Positions 1 through 12,325 of a stretch of 64,000 bases of DNA are shown here, piece by piece. The stretch covers positions 1,550,001 through 1,614,000 of the forward strand of contig CALOCN010000014.1 of NCBI GenBank assembly GCA_942491735.1. The letters are read 5' to 3'. This DNA comes from CALOCN01 sp942491735 (GTDB lineage Bacteria; Eisenbacteria; RBG-16-71-46; JABDJR01). Each line of letters begins with the position of its first letter. The first letter of the stretch is position 1. The notes beneath the pieces were generated by a model, which made no database searches, had not been told where the DNA came from, and saw only the letters and a program-made list of their open reading frames with translations. A program made the position numbers and the translations under genes.

Positions 1-315
1 CTGGAACTCCTGGGGGCGCGGCTCGAAGCCGGTGTGCAGAAGCTCATCCGGGAGAAGGGCTATCCCCTCTGTTTCCAGCGGGTGGGAAGCATGTTCTGCC
101 TCTACTTCCGCGCCGAACCGGTGCGTAACTACGCGGATGCCACCGGGTGCGACACCGGGGCATTCACCCGGTACTTCCATGCCATGCTGGACCGGGGCAT
201 CTACCTGGCCCCCTCGCAGTACGAGGCGGGATTCCTTTCCCTGGCCCACACCGAAGCGGACGTGGATCGCACCCTGGCCGCGGGAGCGGAGTCGTTGGCG
301 TTGGCGTTCGGCTAG
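1..315 (+). CDS. hemL: Glutamate-1-semialdehyde 2,1-aminomutase, C-terminal part (5' end outside window)
   Basis: Last 104 residues of the PLP-dependent enzyme that isomerises glutamate-1-semialdehyde to 5-aminolevulinate, the C5 route into heme and other tetrapyrroles. The frame is open from base 1, so the GTG at 34 is only an internal codon. The segment RYFHAMLDRG followed by GIYLAPSQYEAGFLSLAHT matches the C-terminal domain of HemL from many bacteria, including the conserved Leu-Ala-Pro-Ser and Glu-Ala-Gly-Phe runs. The catalytic lysine and cofactor pocket lie upstream and cannot be checked. Its stop lies 41 bases before the end of the convergent penicillin-binding protein gene. Confidence 0.9.
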   Translation: MELLGARLEAGVQKLIREKGYPLCFQRVGSMFCLYFRAEPVRNYADATGCDTGAFTRYFHAMLDRGIYLAPSQYEAGFLSLAHTEADVDRTLAAGAESLALAFG

Positions 316-355
316 GAGGGGGTTCGGCCGGGGGGAGCCTGCGGGAAGGCCGGTG

Positions 356-2458
356 CTACCGGGGAGGGGACTTTTCTTCCTCGTCCCCCTGCGGTTCCTC
401 GTCCTTGTCGTCCGTGTCGTTGTCGCCCCATCGATCGCGAAGACGTATGTCGATGGTGGACCCGTGCAGGTAACAGCGTTGGGACGGTACCTGGCCGTCG
501 AGGAAGACCTCGCTGCGGGTCTCGGGGCAGTTGGGTCGTGAGAGGTAGCTCGTTTCCTTGCACACCGTGCGCTCGACGACCCCCTCGGGCCGGTCGAAGT
601 CTTCCGCTTCCATGTCCCGGGTCGCCGACTGCATGATCCGCGTCCACAGGGGGAGCGCGGCGCGGGAACCGGACATCCCCCGGCCGATCGGTTTTCTCTG
701 GTCGTACCCCACCCACACGCCGGCAACCAGCCGCGGGGTGTATCCGATAAACCATGCGTCGGAATAATCGTCCGTGGTGCCTGTTTTTCCGGCAGCCGGG
801 ATCTGGAAGCCCATCTGTCGGGACGCCGCGCCGGTTCCGTAGTCGAGCGCCGAGGCCATCATGTCGTTGAGCAGCGCGACCGGAGCGGGAGAGAGGACCT
901 CGCGACGCTCGGGGCGGAACTCCTTGAGCACGTTCCCGGCCCGATCCTCGATGCGGGTAATGAAGATGGGCTCCACCCGGATACCGTTGTTGGCGAACAC
1001 GGTGTAGGCGTAGGTGAGATCCTCCAGGGTGGTCTCCGCCGACCCCAGGGCGATGCTGCGCACCCGCGGGATCCGGCTGTCCAGACCGCACGCCTTGGCC
1101 GCTCGGATGACCGCGTCCACCCCGATCTCTTCCTGGAGCCGCACCGTGGGCACGTTGAGGGAGCGGTCGAGGGAGTAGCGCATGGTGACCTGGCCCCGGT
1201 ACTCCCGGTCGTAGTTGCGGGGCTGCCACCGGTCCTGTCCCGGTTCGTCGAAGTGGATCTCGGCGTCGAGCAAGGTATAGGAAGGATAGAATCCCCGCTG
1301 GATTGCGGCCAGGTATACGAACGGCTTGAACGAGGAGCCGGGCTGCCGGCGTGCGCTGGTCACCCGGTTGAACTTGCTTTCCTCGAAACTGCGACCACCG
1401 GAAAGGGCGCGGATCGCTCCGGTCTCCGGGTCCACCACCAGGGCCCCGGCCTGCAGGTAGTCCACCGGCCGTGACTCCCCCTGCTCGCGCGCGGCAAGGT
1501 ACTCGATCCGGGTCGCCTTGCTCTTGGTCTGCTTCTCCAGATCGGAAAGGTGTTCCTCGAGGGCCAGATCCACTTCACGTTGGAGGGGCAGGTCGAGGGT
1601 GGTGTGGACGGTGAGTCCGCCCTCGTAGATCGCTTCGCTCCCGTACTCGCGCTCCAGGAACTGCCGCACCATCTCCATGAAGTAGGGAGCGTTGTCGGGA
1701 CTCAGCGGCGCCGCGGCCACGTTGAGGGTCTCGGCGAGGGCGCTCTGGCGTACCGGCTCGTCGATGAACTCGCAGTCCAGCATGGAGCGCAGGACCACGT
1801 TCCGCCGTTTCATCGCCGCTTCCGGATGTCGGCGGGGAGAGTAGTCGCGCGGATTCCGGGGGAGTCCGGCGAGGAGAGCCGCCTCCCCCAGGCTGAGCTC
1901 GCCGACGTCCCGGCCAAAGAAGCGACGCGCGGCCGCCTGAACGCCGTAGGCGCCGTCCCCGAAATAGATCTGGTTGAGGTACATCTCCAGGATCTCGGCC
2001 TTGGAGTAGTTCTGCTCGATGCGCAGCGCGAGGACCGCCTCCTTCATCTTGCGCTCGGCGCTGCGCTCGTGGGTGAGGAAGAGGTTGCGGGCCAGCTGCT
2101 GGGTGATCGTGCTCGCCCCCTGACGTACCCGTCCGCTGGTCACGTTCTTGACCGCGGCCCGGGTCACCCCGGAGACGTCCACCCCCCAGTGGTTCCAGAA
2201 GTCGCGGTCCTCGACCGCGAGGAACGCCTGCACGAGGTGGTCGGGAATCTCGTCGAGCTGCACCAGGCTGCGGTTCTCGCGGAAGAACTCGCCGATCAGA
2301 CGACCGTCCTTGTCGAAGACCTGGGTCTTGGTGGCCGGGGTGATGACCTGCAGGTGGGACGGGGAGGGGAGATCGCGACCCCCGACCCGCAGCACCAGGG
2401 CGAGCCCCACCGCGGCGGCGAGGAGGCTGAAGAGGAAGGCCACGATGATGTTCCGCAT
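356..2458 (-). CDS. Class A penicillin-binding protein (PBP1A type)
   Basis: Bifunctional peptidoglycan glycosyltransferase/transpeptidase of 700 residues, acting on lipid II at the outer face of the inner membrane. Residues 4-24 form a single N-terminal membrane anchor. The GT51 domain shows EDRDFWNHWG (83-92, with the catalytic Glu) and QGASTITQQLARNLF (113-127). The transpeptidase domain shows SSFK with nucleophile Ser375, SLN at 433-435 and KTGT at 558-561. The C-terminal tail is acidic (about the last 30 residues). Length and motif order fit ordinary PBP1A/PonA. The ATG at 2458 directly precedes the membrane anchor. It is divergent from tyrS, and the 179-base gap between them holds no other gene. 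Confidence 0.95.
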   Translation of the reverse strand: MRNIIVAFLFSLLAAAVGLALVLRVGGRDLPSPSHLQVITPATKTQVFDKDGRLIGEFFRENRSLVQLDEIPDHLVQAFLAVEDRDFWNHWGVDVSGVTRAAVKNVTSGRVRQGASTITQQLARNLFLTHERSAERKMKEAVLALRIEQNYSKAEILEMYLNQIYFGDGAYGVQAAARRFFGRDVGELSLGEAALLAGLPRNPRDYSPRRHPEAAMKRRNVVLRSMLDCEFIDEPVRQSALAETLNVAAAPLSPDNAPYFMEMVRQFLEREYGSEAIYEGGLTVHTTLDLPLQREVDLALEEHLSDLEKQTKSKATRIEYLAAREQGESRPVDYLQAGALVVDPETGAIRALSGGRSFEESKFNRVTSARRQPGSSFKPFVYLAAIQRGFYPSYTLLDAEIHFDEPGQDRWQPRNYDREYRGQVTMRYSLDRSLNVPTVRLQEEIGVDAVIRAAKACGLDSRIPRVRSIALGSAETTLEDLTYAYTVFANNGIRVEPIFITRIEDRAGNVLKEFRPERREVLSPAPVALLNDMMASALDYGTGAASRQMGFQIPAAGKTGTTDDYSDAWFIGYTPRLVAGVWVGYDQRKPIGRGMSGSRAALPLWTRIMQSATRDMEAEDFDRPEGVVERTVCKETSYLSRPNCPETRSEVFLDGQVPSQRCYLHGSTIDIRLRDRWGDNDTDDKDEEPQGDEEEKSPPR

Positions 2459-2637
2459 GACTGCATGCTACCCATGGTGGAGACGGGGGTAAAGCCGGGA
2501 GTCCGGATGTCCTGGGTGAATACCCCGCAGGGCGCCGACGCGTTCCCCATATCGTGCGGGCCCTCGGGCCGGCCCTGACAACCTGCTAGAATCGGCGGTC
2601 TTTCGATCCGGGTGGTCCGGATCCTGGAGGAGGCCCG

Positions 2638-3867
2638 ATGACCCCCGCACCCCTGTCCCCGGAAGAACAACTACGGCGCATTGCCACGGGAATGGAAGAA
2701 GTGATTCCCGAAGCCGAGCTTCTGGAGAAACTGAAACGCTCGGTGGCCACCGGAGAGCCGCTCCGGGTCAAGATGGGCTTCGACCCCTCGGCTCCCGACA
2801 TCCACCTGGGTCATACGGTGGGGCTTCGCAAGCTGCGACAGTTCCAGGAACTGGGCCACCTTGTGGTGCTGATCGTCGGGGACTATACCGGGATGATCGG
2901 CGACCCCTCCGGGCGCAGCGCCACCCGACCGCAGCTCACCCTGGACGCGGTGCGGGCCAACGCCCAGACCTACCTGGACCAGTTCTTCAAGGTGGTCGAC
3001 CGGGACCGTAGCGAGGTGCACTCCAACGGGGAGTGGTTCGCGAAGATGCCGTTCATGGAGACGATGGAGCTCGCCTCCCGCTTCACCGTGGCCCGCATGC
3101 TGGAACGGGACGATTTCGAGAAACGGTACAAGGGTGGGCAGCCGATCTCGGTGCACGAGTTCTTCTACCCCATCATGCAGGGGTACGACTCGGTGGCGAT
3201 CCGTGCCGACGTCGAACTCGGCGGAACGGATCAGAAGTTCAACCTGCTCTGCGGGCGGGCGCTGCAGGAAGCGCATGGACAGGCTCCGCAGGCCATCGTG
3301 ACCACTCCGATCCTCGAGGGGATCGACGGGGTGAAGCGGATGAGCAAGAGCACGGGGAACTACATCGGAATCGACGAGCCGCCGCGGGAGATGTTCGGCA
3401 AGACCATGCGAATCCCGGACACGTTGATTCTCCGCTACTTCCAACTGGTCACCGACGCGGAGCCGGCCGAGGTCGAGGTGGTACGCGCACGCCTGGCCAA
3501 CGAGAACCCCCGCAATCTCAAGGTCGAGCTCGCGCAGCGCCTGATCCGGATGTACCACGGGGATGGGGAAGCGCAGGAGGCAGCCGAGGAGTTCGATCGG
3601 ATGTTTCGGGACAAGGGGACGCCGGATGAGATGCCCGAGTTTTCCCTGACCGCCGGGCCGGAGGGGTTTCAGGTGCTCCAACTCCTTTCGGACACGCAGC
3701 TTATCGCCTCCAATGGCGAAGGACGGCGGCTCATTCGCCAGGGAGCGGTGCGGATCGACGGGGAGCGGATACCGGATGAGACCATCCATATCGGGGCTCG
3801 GCCCGAGGCCTACGAGATCAAAGTGGGGAAGCGCAAGTGGGCCCGGGTGACGATTCAGGGTGCCTGA
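2638..3867 (+). CDS. tyrS: Tyrosyl-tRNA synthetase
   Basis: Class I aminoacyl-tRNA synthetase that charges tRNA-Tyr, 409 residues. The HIGH-type signature is HLGH (56-59) within DIHLGHTVG. The second signature KRMSKS is at 233-238. Tyr and ATP pocket segments such as GGTDQKFNLL are intact. A C-terminal S4-like RNA-binding segment follows, with NGEGRRLIRQGAVRIDGE as its core. The spacing of motifs is that of the TyrS type 2 (TyrZ-like) branch. ATG 2638 is supported by GGAGG a few bases upstream. It is the last protein gene before the rRNA operon and is transcribed in the same direction. Confidence 0.96.
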   Translation: MTPAPLSPEEQLRRIATGMEEVIPEAELLEKLKRSVATGEPLRVKMGFDPSAPDIHLGHTVGLRKLRQFQELGHLVVLIVGDYTGMIGDPSGRSATRPQLTLDAVRANAQTYLDQFFKVVDRDRSEVHSNGEWFAKMPFMETMELASRFTVARMLERDDFEKRYKGGQPISVHEFFYPIMQGYDSVAIRADVELGGTDQKFNLLCGRALQEAHGQAPQAIVTTPILEGIDGVKRMSKSTGNYIGIDEPPREMFGKTMRIPDTLILRYFQLVTDAEPAEVEVVRARLANENPRNLKVELAQRLIRMYHGDGEAQEAAEEFDRMFRDKGTPDEMPEFSLTAGPEGFQVLQLLSDTQLIASNGEGRRLIRQGAVRIDGERIPDETIHIGARPEAYEIKVGKRKWARVTIQGA

Positions 3868-4051
3868 CAGGAACATCGTCGTGCTAACACGTTGACACGT
3901 GTTTGGTTACGGGACCGGTGAAAGAAACGTCACCCGTTGTGTGGAGCGGGATCCCTCTTGAACGGTGCTCCTCCCGATTTGCTAAGACATTGATACCGTG
4001 TGGTTTATGACCGATGTCGGGTCATGAAGACTTAGAGAGTCGAATCCTTCG

Positions 4052-4080
4052 TTGACCGGGGACCGGCGAATCACTATTCT
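4052..4080 (+). promoter_or_regulatory. Candidate rRNA operon promoter
   Basis: TTGACC at 4052-4057 (five of six to consensus), a 17-base spacer, then TATTCT at 4075-4080 (four of six). The predicted transcript start near 4087 places the boxA-like element about 40 nucleotides into the transcript, the usual layout for an rRNA leader. It was identified by pattern and position only. Confidence 0.55.
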
Positions 4081-4125
4081 CCTCGTCCGCTGCTTGGCAG
4101 GTGCAAGGCGCTCCTCCCAAGCCCA

Positions 4126-4137
4126 GATCTTTGAAAA
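4126..4137 (+). promoter_or_regulatory. boxA-like antitermination element, rRNA leader
   Basis: GATCTTTGAAAA resembles the bacterial boxA consensus (CTTTGAAAA / CTTTAACAA) bound as RNA by NusB-NusE to make transcription resistant to Rho. A near copy, GATCTTTGACAA, lies before the 23S gene at 6286-6297. Paired occurrence in front of both large rRNAs is the main support. Confidence 0.6.
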
Positions 4138-4140
4138 GCT

Positions 4141-4169
4141 TATAGCGTGCGAGTTTTTAGAGTCCGTCG
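4141..4169 (+). other. 16S rRNA processing stem, 5' arm
   Basis: TATAGCGTGCGAG followed by GAGTCCGTCG is complementary to 5889-5914 beyond the 3' end of 16S, with only a small bulge (TTTTTA against TTG). The two arms would loop out the 16S precursor in a long helix of the kind cut by RNase III. Confidence 0.75.
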
Positions 4170-4267
4170 TCTGACGTGAGCGGACCGGTTTCGACCGGGA
4201 CGACCATGTTGGATAACCTTTGAGGATCTCGATGCTTCGGCATCGGGTTCTTTCCGTGTTTCTTTCG

Positions 4268-5830
<1,563 letters not shown>

Positions 5831-5888
5831 AGTAGGATTAGATTGTCCGGACCGCCTCGGCGGAAAGGGCGTCTCATCCCAGGTCGAT

Positions 5889-5914
5889 CGACGGACTCCA
5901 ACTCGCACGCTATA
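5889..5914 (+). other. 16S rRNA processing stem, 3' arm
   Basis: CGACGGACTC followed by AACTCGCACGCTATA pairs with 4141-4169 upstream of 16S. It sits in the 16S to tRNA-Ile spacer. The rest of that spacer (5827-6018) shows nothing coding. Confidence 0.75.
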
Positions 5915-6018
5915 TTCTTCCCTTCCCTCATCGCAGGGTGCGCGCAGGTCTACAGCCGCTGTTCGCGGTGTCCCTGCGGACCTCAACCACTCAACAGGCC
6001 CTGCCTCGTACTCCGAGC

Positions 6019-6095
<77 letters not shown>

Positions 6096-6155
6096 CCTCT
6101 CAATACCGGATGACGGGAAGCGCTAGAGCCTATGCGTCAATGACGCCCAGGCTAC

Positions 6156-6231
6156 GGGGATATAGCTCAATTGGGAGAGCGCCGGCTTTGCAAGCCGGAG
6201 GTTACCGGTTCGATCCCGGTTATCTCCACCA
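6156..6231 (+). tRNA. tRNA-Ala (TGC)
   Basis: 76 bases with CCA encoded. Acceptor GGGGATA pairs with TATCTCC allowing one G-T pair. The anticodon stem CCGGC/GCCGG encloses loop TTTGCAA with anticodon TGC at 6189-6191, and the T-loop is TTCGATC. It lies 60 bases after tRNA-Ile in the spacer. Confidence 0.97.
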
Positions 6232-6285
6232 AAAGCAAAACAACTTCAACGCGGATCACCCTCCAGGTGGAGGGTCGTTCGTTGC

Positions 6286-6297
6286 GATCTTTGACAA
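6286..6297 (+). promoter_or_regulatory. boxA-like antitermination element before 23S
   Basis: GATCTTTGACAA, ten of twelve bases shared with the leader element at 4126-4137. It overlaps the start of the 23S processing stem. Spacer boxA copies are common in rRNA operons. Confidence 0.55.
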
Positions 6298-6424
6298 CCG
6301 AAGATTGATGAGAAAATGGGTAAAGCAGAATGTCTCGGTGTGATGAAACGGCTTCGGTCGGTTCGGATCTCCGGGATGTTCGCCAAGCGATTCACGACAG
6401 CACCAAGGTACTTACCGGATTTCC
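6291..6424 (+). other. 23S rRNA processing stem, 5' arm
   Basis: Outer segment TTGACAACCGAAG plus GATGAGAAA (6291-6315) is complementary to 9494-9516. Closer to 23S, CGATTCAC, CAAGGTACT, ACCGG and CCGGTCAAGC again match the reverse complement of bases just after 23S. Together these form a long interrupted helix that brings the 23S ends together for RNase III cleavage. Confidence 0.75.
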
Positions 6425-9444
<3,020 letters not shown>

Positions 9445-9516
9445 GGTTTTTTTTCCGGTCAGTACCTTGCTGCTTAGTGAATCGTGATCCCAATTTCTCA
9501 TCGCTTCGGTTGTCAA
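9445..9516 (+). other. 23S rRNA processing stem, 3' arm
   Basis: Bases directly after 23S pair back to 6291-6424. The strongest segment is TTTCTCATCGCTTCGGTTGTCAA at 9494-9516 (split by one small bulge). A run of eight T at 9447-9454 faces an unpaired stretch of the other arm and is probably not a terminator. Confidence 0.7.
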
Positions 9517-9523
9517 TTCTTGA

Positions 9524-9555
9524 ACGGCCCTGCGGTCCTTCGACTGCAGGGCCGT
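9524..9555 (+). other. Strong hairpin in the 23S-5S spacer
   Basis: ACGGCCCTGC (9524-9533) and GCAGGGCCGT (9546-9555) are perfectly complementary. The bases inside them extend the helix by four pairs (one of them G-U) around a CTTC loop. No T-run follows, so a processing element or spacer fold is more likely than a terminator. Confidence 0.65.
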
Positions 9556-9605
9556 CGTCTTGTCGGCGCTCGTTTCACCGGAAGCGGGTAGTCGACGCCA
9601 CGTTT

Positions 9606-9722
9606 TCCGGTGGTTATGGCGAGGTGGCCACACCCGTTCCCATTCCGAACACGGTAGTTAAGCACCTCAGCGGCCGATGGTACTGCGCCCTAGCAGGCGT
9701 GGGAGAGTAGCACACCGCCGGG
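9606..9722 (+). rRNA. rrf: 5S ribosomal RNA
   Basis: About 117 bases. The terminal helix is CCGGTGG (9607-9613) with CCGCCGG (9715-9721). The internal core CCCATTCCGAACACGG and the segment GATGGTACTGCG followed by GTGGGAGAGTAG are typical of bacterial 5S. Last gene of the rRNA operon. Confidence 0.95.
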
Positions 9723-9730
9723 TTTTTTCT

Positions 9731-9767
9731 TGAGCCTGGGACCTTCGGGTCCCGGGCTCATTTTTTT
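9731..9767 (+). terminator. Intrinsic terminator of the rRNA operon
   Basis: Thirteen-pair stem 9731-9743 with 9748-9760 (one G-U pair), closed by a TTCG tetraloop and followed by seven T at 9761-9767. It lies 8 bases after 5S. Confidence 0.93.
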
Positions 9768-9977
9768 GTGTGCCTACCGGTTGCCGGTTGCTCTGCAAGC
9801 GGTCAGAAGGCGACGTCGTTCCCTCGGGGATCCTGTCCTGGTCGGGTTGCTCCGGTTTCGCCGCGACGGGCCCTTGCGAGTCCCGCGGGGTCCGTCTCCG
9901 ACTATTGTTCCGCTCCCGGGTCCCCCGGGAGCGGTGCCCGGTGCCCCCCGGGCGTCGCACGCGCTAGAATCCTCCCT

Positions 9978-12314
9978 GTGCGACACCTCGTTCTGCATGG
10001 ACACTTCTACCAGCCCCCGCGCGAGAACCCCTGGACCGAACGCATCGATCGCGAGGCCTCGGCGCGCCCCTACCACGACTGGAACGAGCGCATCCTGCGC
10101 GAGTCGTACGGGCCGAACCGTGCCGCACGCGTGCTCGATGCCGACGAGCGCATCGAGACCCTGGTCAACAACTACGCGGGCCTCAGCTTCGACCTGGGTC
10201 CAACCCTGGTCGACTGGATGCGACCGGTGGACCCCGCGACGCTCCAGGTGATCGTCGACGCGGATCGGGAGAGTGTGGATCGTCTGGGTCACGGCAACGC
10301 CATGGCGCAGGCCTACAACCACTCCATCCTTCCCCTGTTGACCCGTCGCGACAAGGTCACCCAGGTGAAGTGGGGGTTGGCCCACTTCCGCGAGACCTTT
10401 GGGCGTGACGCCGAGGGTCTTTGGTTGCCCGAGACCGCGGCCGATCGCGAGAGCCTCGACGTCCTGGCCGCGGAAGGCGTTCGCTTCACCATCCTGGCCC
10501 CCTGGCAACTTGCCTCGTGTCGCGCTCCCGGCGAGCAGTGGCGTGCTGCGGATGGGGCCGGGGATCTGGGTCGTCCCTATACGGTCCAGACCGGCGACGA
10601 CCGTTCGCTCTCGGTCTTCTTCTACGAGGGGGAGGTTTCCCGGGGAATTGCCTTCGAGGGGCTGCTCAAGAGCGGGGGGCAGTTTGCCGATCGCCTGCGC
10701 GCCGCGGCCAAGGGCCTCCCGGAGGAGGCGCCGATCCTGACCGTCGCCACGGATGGGGAGACCTACGGTCACCATCACCGGTTCGGCGAGATGGCCCTTG
10801 CCTTTGCCCTGCGGGAACTGCGCCATGATGGGGACCTCAACGTGACCAACGGGGCGGCGCTCCTGGCCGAACACCCCGCCGCCTGGGAAGCCAAGGTGTC
10901 GGAACCCGGGTCGTGGAGTTGCATGCATGGAGTCGAGCGCTGGCGTTCGGACTGCGGGTGCGCCACGGGGGGCGAGCCGGGCTGGACCCAGGCCTGGCGG
11001 GCTCCGCTGTACGCCGGGCTGGTTCGGCTAAGGGAAGCGCTGGACCGGATTTTCGAGGAGAGGGGAGCCGCCTGCTTCACGGATGCCTGGGGCGCGCGGA
11101 ACGCCTATATCGAAGTCCTCATGGATCCGTCGCCACCCGGACGTGAGCGTTTCCTAAGGACCTGGGGGCGTCCCGTGGAGGACCCCACCGAACCCTGGCG
11201 GCTGCTTGAAATGTCCCGACATGGGCTCCTGATGTTCACCTCCTGTGGCTGGTTCTTCAACGATCTGTCCGGAATCGAGACCCTCCAGGTTCTCCGCTAC
11301 GCCGCCCGGGCCATCCAACTGGCCGGCGTGGATCTTCCGCAGGAGGTGCTGGGGGACGTCCTTTCCGAGCTGGAGGAGGCCAGGAGCAACCGGGCTCCGC
11401 ATGAGAGTGGCGCCGACATGCTGCGCCGGCTCGCCCACGAAACACGTGTTGACGCGGGCAAGGTGGCGGCCGAGGCCGTACTGGTCAAGCGCTTGCGTCT
11501 GGCTCGCACCGGGTTCCCCGCCGTCCCGGCCTATGACACCCACGTCACTCCGGGAGAGGGAGAGACCGGACGGGTCGAGGTGCGCCAGCGTCGGACGCGC
11601 CAGCGCTGCGAGTTCCGCTACCGGGTGACCGTCGACGACAGCCCTCGTGCCGAGGTCGAGCTCGACGAAGTCACGGCACGACCGGTGTGGGAGTCGGTGG
11701 TGGGTTTGTTTCCTTCGTTTCCCGCCCAGGGCCGCGTGGTCTCGGCGGAGACCCTCGACGCCGAGGCGGCACGGCAGATTACCGCCCATGTCCTGCGACG
11801 CGTGGAAAGGGACACCGCCCGGGCCCAGATGGCCCTGGTGTCCGGGATCGAGCCGGTCATCCGCTTCCTGGAGCGTGGACACGTTCGCCCGCCCGGGGTA
11901 CTGGCCCGGCTGCTGGAGGTCGCCTGGGTGGAGTCGATCCTCCATGAACTGGAACGGTCCGAACTGAACCCTGCCCAGGCGGCTTCCTGGACTGCCCGGC
12001 TGGGGCGGTTGGCCTCCCTCGGCCTCGATCGGGACGATGCGCGTCTGGTCGAGGTGGTGGAGCGTCGGCTCCGCGAGAAGACCCTGTCGTATTGTCGGGG
12101 CGGTGGGGAAGCCGACGCCGTCCTGGTCCTTGCCCTGCTCGACATGGTGGACGAGTTGGAACCCAGGGCCGATACCTGGGAGGCACAGAACGTGTTCTTT
12201 GTGGAATCCGGATGGGCATCGGGTGGCCCGGACCCGCCCTCGGACACCCTACGACGCATTGCGGATCGATTGGGGTTCGCGGCACAACCGCCGCGTCCCG
12301 CACCTCAACCCTGA
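9978..12314 (+). CDS. Glycoside hydrolase family 57 protein with DUF3536 region
   Basis: 778 residues from GTG 9978. The N-terminus HLVLHGHFYQPPRENPW is the hallmark first strand of the GH57 catalytic barrel (alpha-glucan acting enzymes such as amylopullulanase and branching enzyme). The C-terminal half, with segments like TSCGWFFNDLSGIETLQVLRYAARAI, corresponds to the DUF3536 region found fused to such domains. GTG is chosen because the conserved HGHFYQPP begins six codons later and the upstream in-frame codons run back to the rRNA terminator. The ribosome site is weak. The exact substrate is unknown; adjacency to a phosphohexomutase suggests alpha-glucan or glycogen turnover. No signal peptide, so probably cytoplasmic. 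Confidence 0.85.
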   Translation: MRHLVLHGHFYQPPRENPWTERIDREASARPYHDWNERILRESYGPNRAARVLDADERIETLVNNYAGLSFDLGPTLVDWMRPVDPATLQVIVDADRESVDRLGHGNAMAQAYNHSILPLLTRRDKVTQVKWGLAHFRETFGRDAEGLWLPETAADRESLDVLAAEGVRFTILAPWQLASCRAPGEQWRAADGAGDLGRPYTVQTGDDRSLSVFFYEGEVSRGIAFEGLLKSGGQFADRLRAAAKGLPEEAPILTVATDGETYGHHHRFGEMALAFALRELRHDGDLNVTNGAALLAEHPAAWEAKVSEPGSWSCMHGVERWRSDCGCATGGEPGWTQAWRAPLYAGLVRLREALDRIFEERGAACFTDAWGARNAYIEVLMDPSPPGRERFLRTWGRPVEDPTEPWRLLEMSRHGLLMFTSCGWFFNDLSGIETLQVLRYAARAIQLAGVDLPQEVLGDVLSELEEARSNRAPHESGADMLRRLAHETRVDAGKVAAEAVLVKRLRLARTGFPAVPAYDTHVTPGEGETGRVEVRQRRTRQRCEFRYRVTVDDSPRAEVELDEVTARPVWESVVGLFPSFPAQGRVVSAETLDAEAARQITAHVLRRVERDTARAQMALVSGIEPVIRFLERGHVRPPGVLARLLEVAWVESILHELERSELNPAQAASWTARLGRLASLGLDRDDARLVEVVERRLREKTLSYCRGGGEADAVLVLALLDMVDELEPRADTWEAQNVFFVESGWASGGPDPPSDTLRRIADRLGFAAQPPRPAPQP

Positions 12315-12325
12315 TGGAAACTCCC

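Larger units (their letters stand above)
3868..4267 (+). other. rRNA operon leader region (no protein gene)
   Basis: Four hundred bases between tyrS and the mature 16S 5' end. No credible reading frame is present. The region holds a sigma70-like promoter (4052-4080), a boxA-like antitermination site (4126-4137) and the upstream arm of the 16S processing stem (4141-4169), each listed separately. A further TTGACA at 3892-3897 lacks a recognisable -10 at the right distance. Confidence 0.75.

Noticed and set aside
3892..3920. TTGACA as an additional rRNA promoter
   Set aside because: The position 17 bases on reads CCGGTG, not a -10 box; the pair at 4052/4075 is much better.
9447..9454. Run of eight T after 23S as a terminator
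   Set aside because: It lies within the 23S processing stem and upstream of 5S, without a preceding stem of its own.
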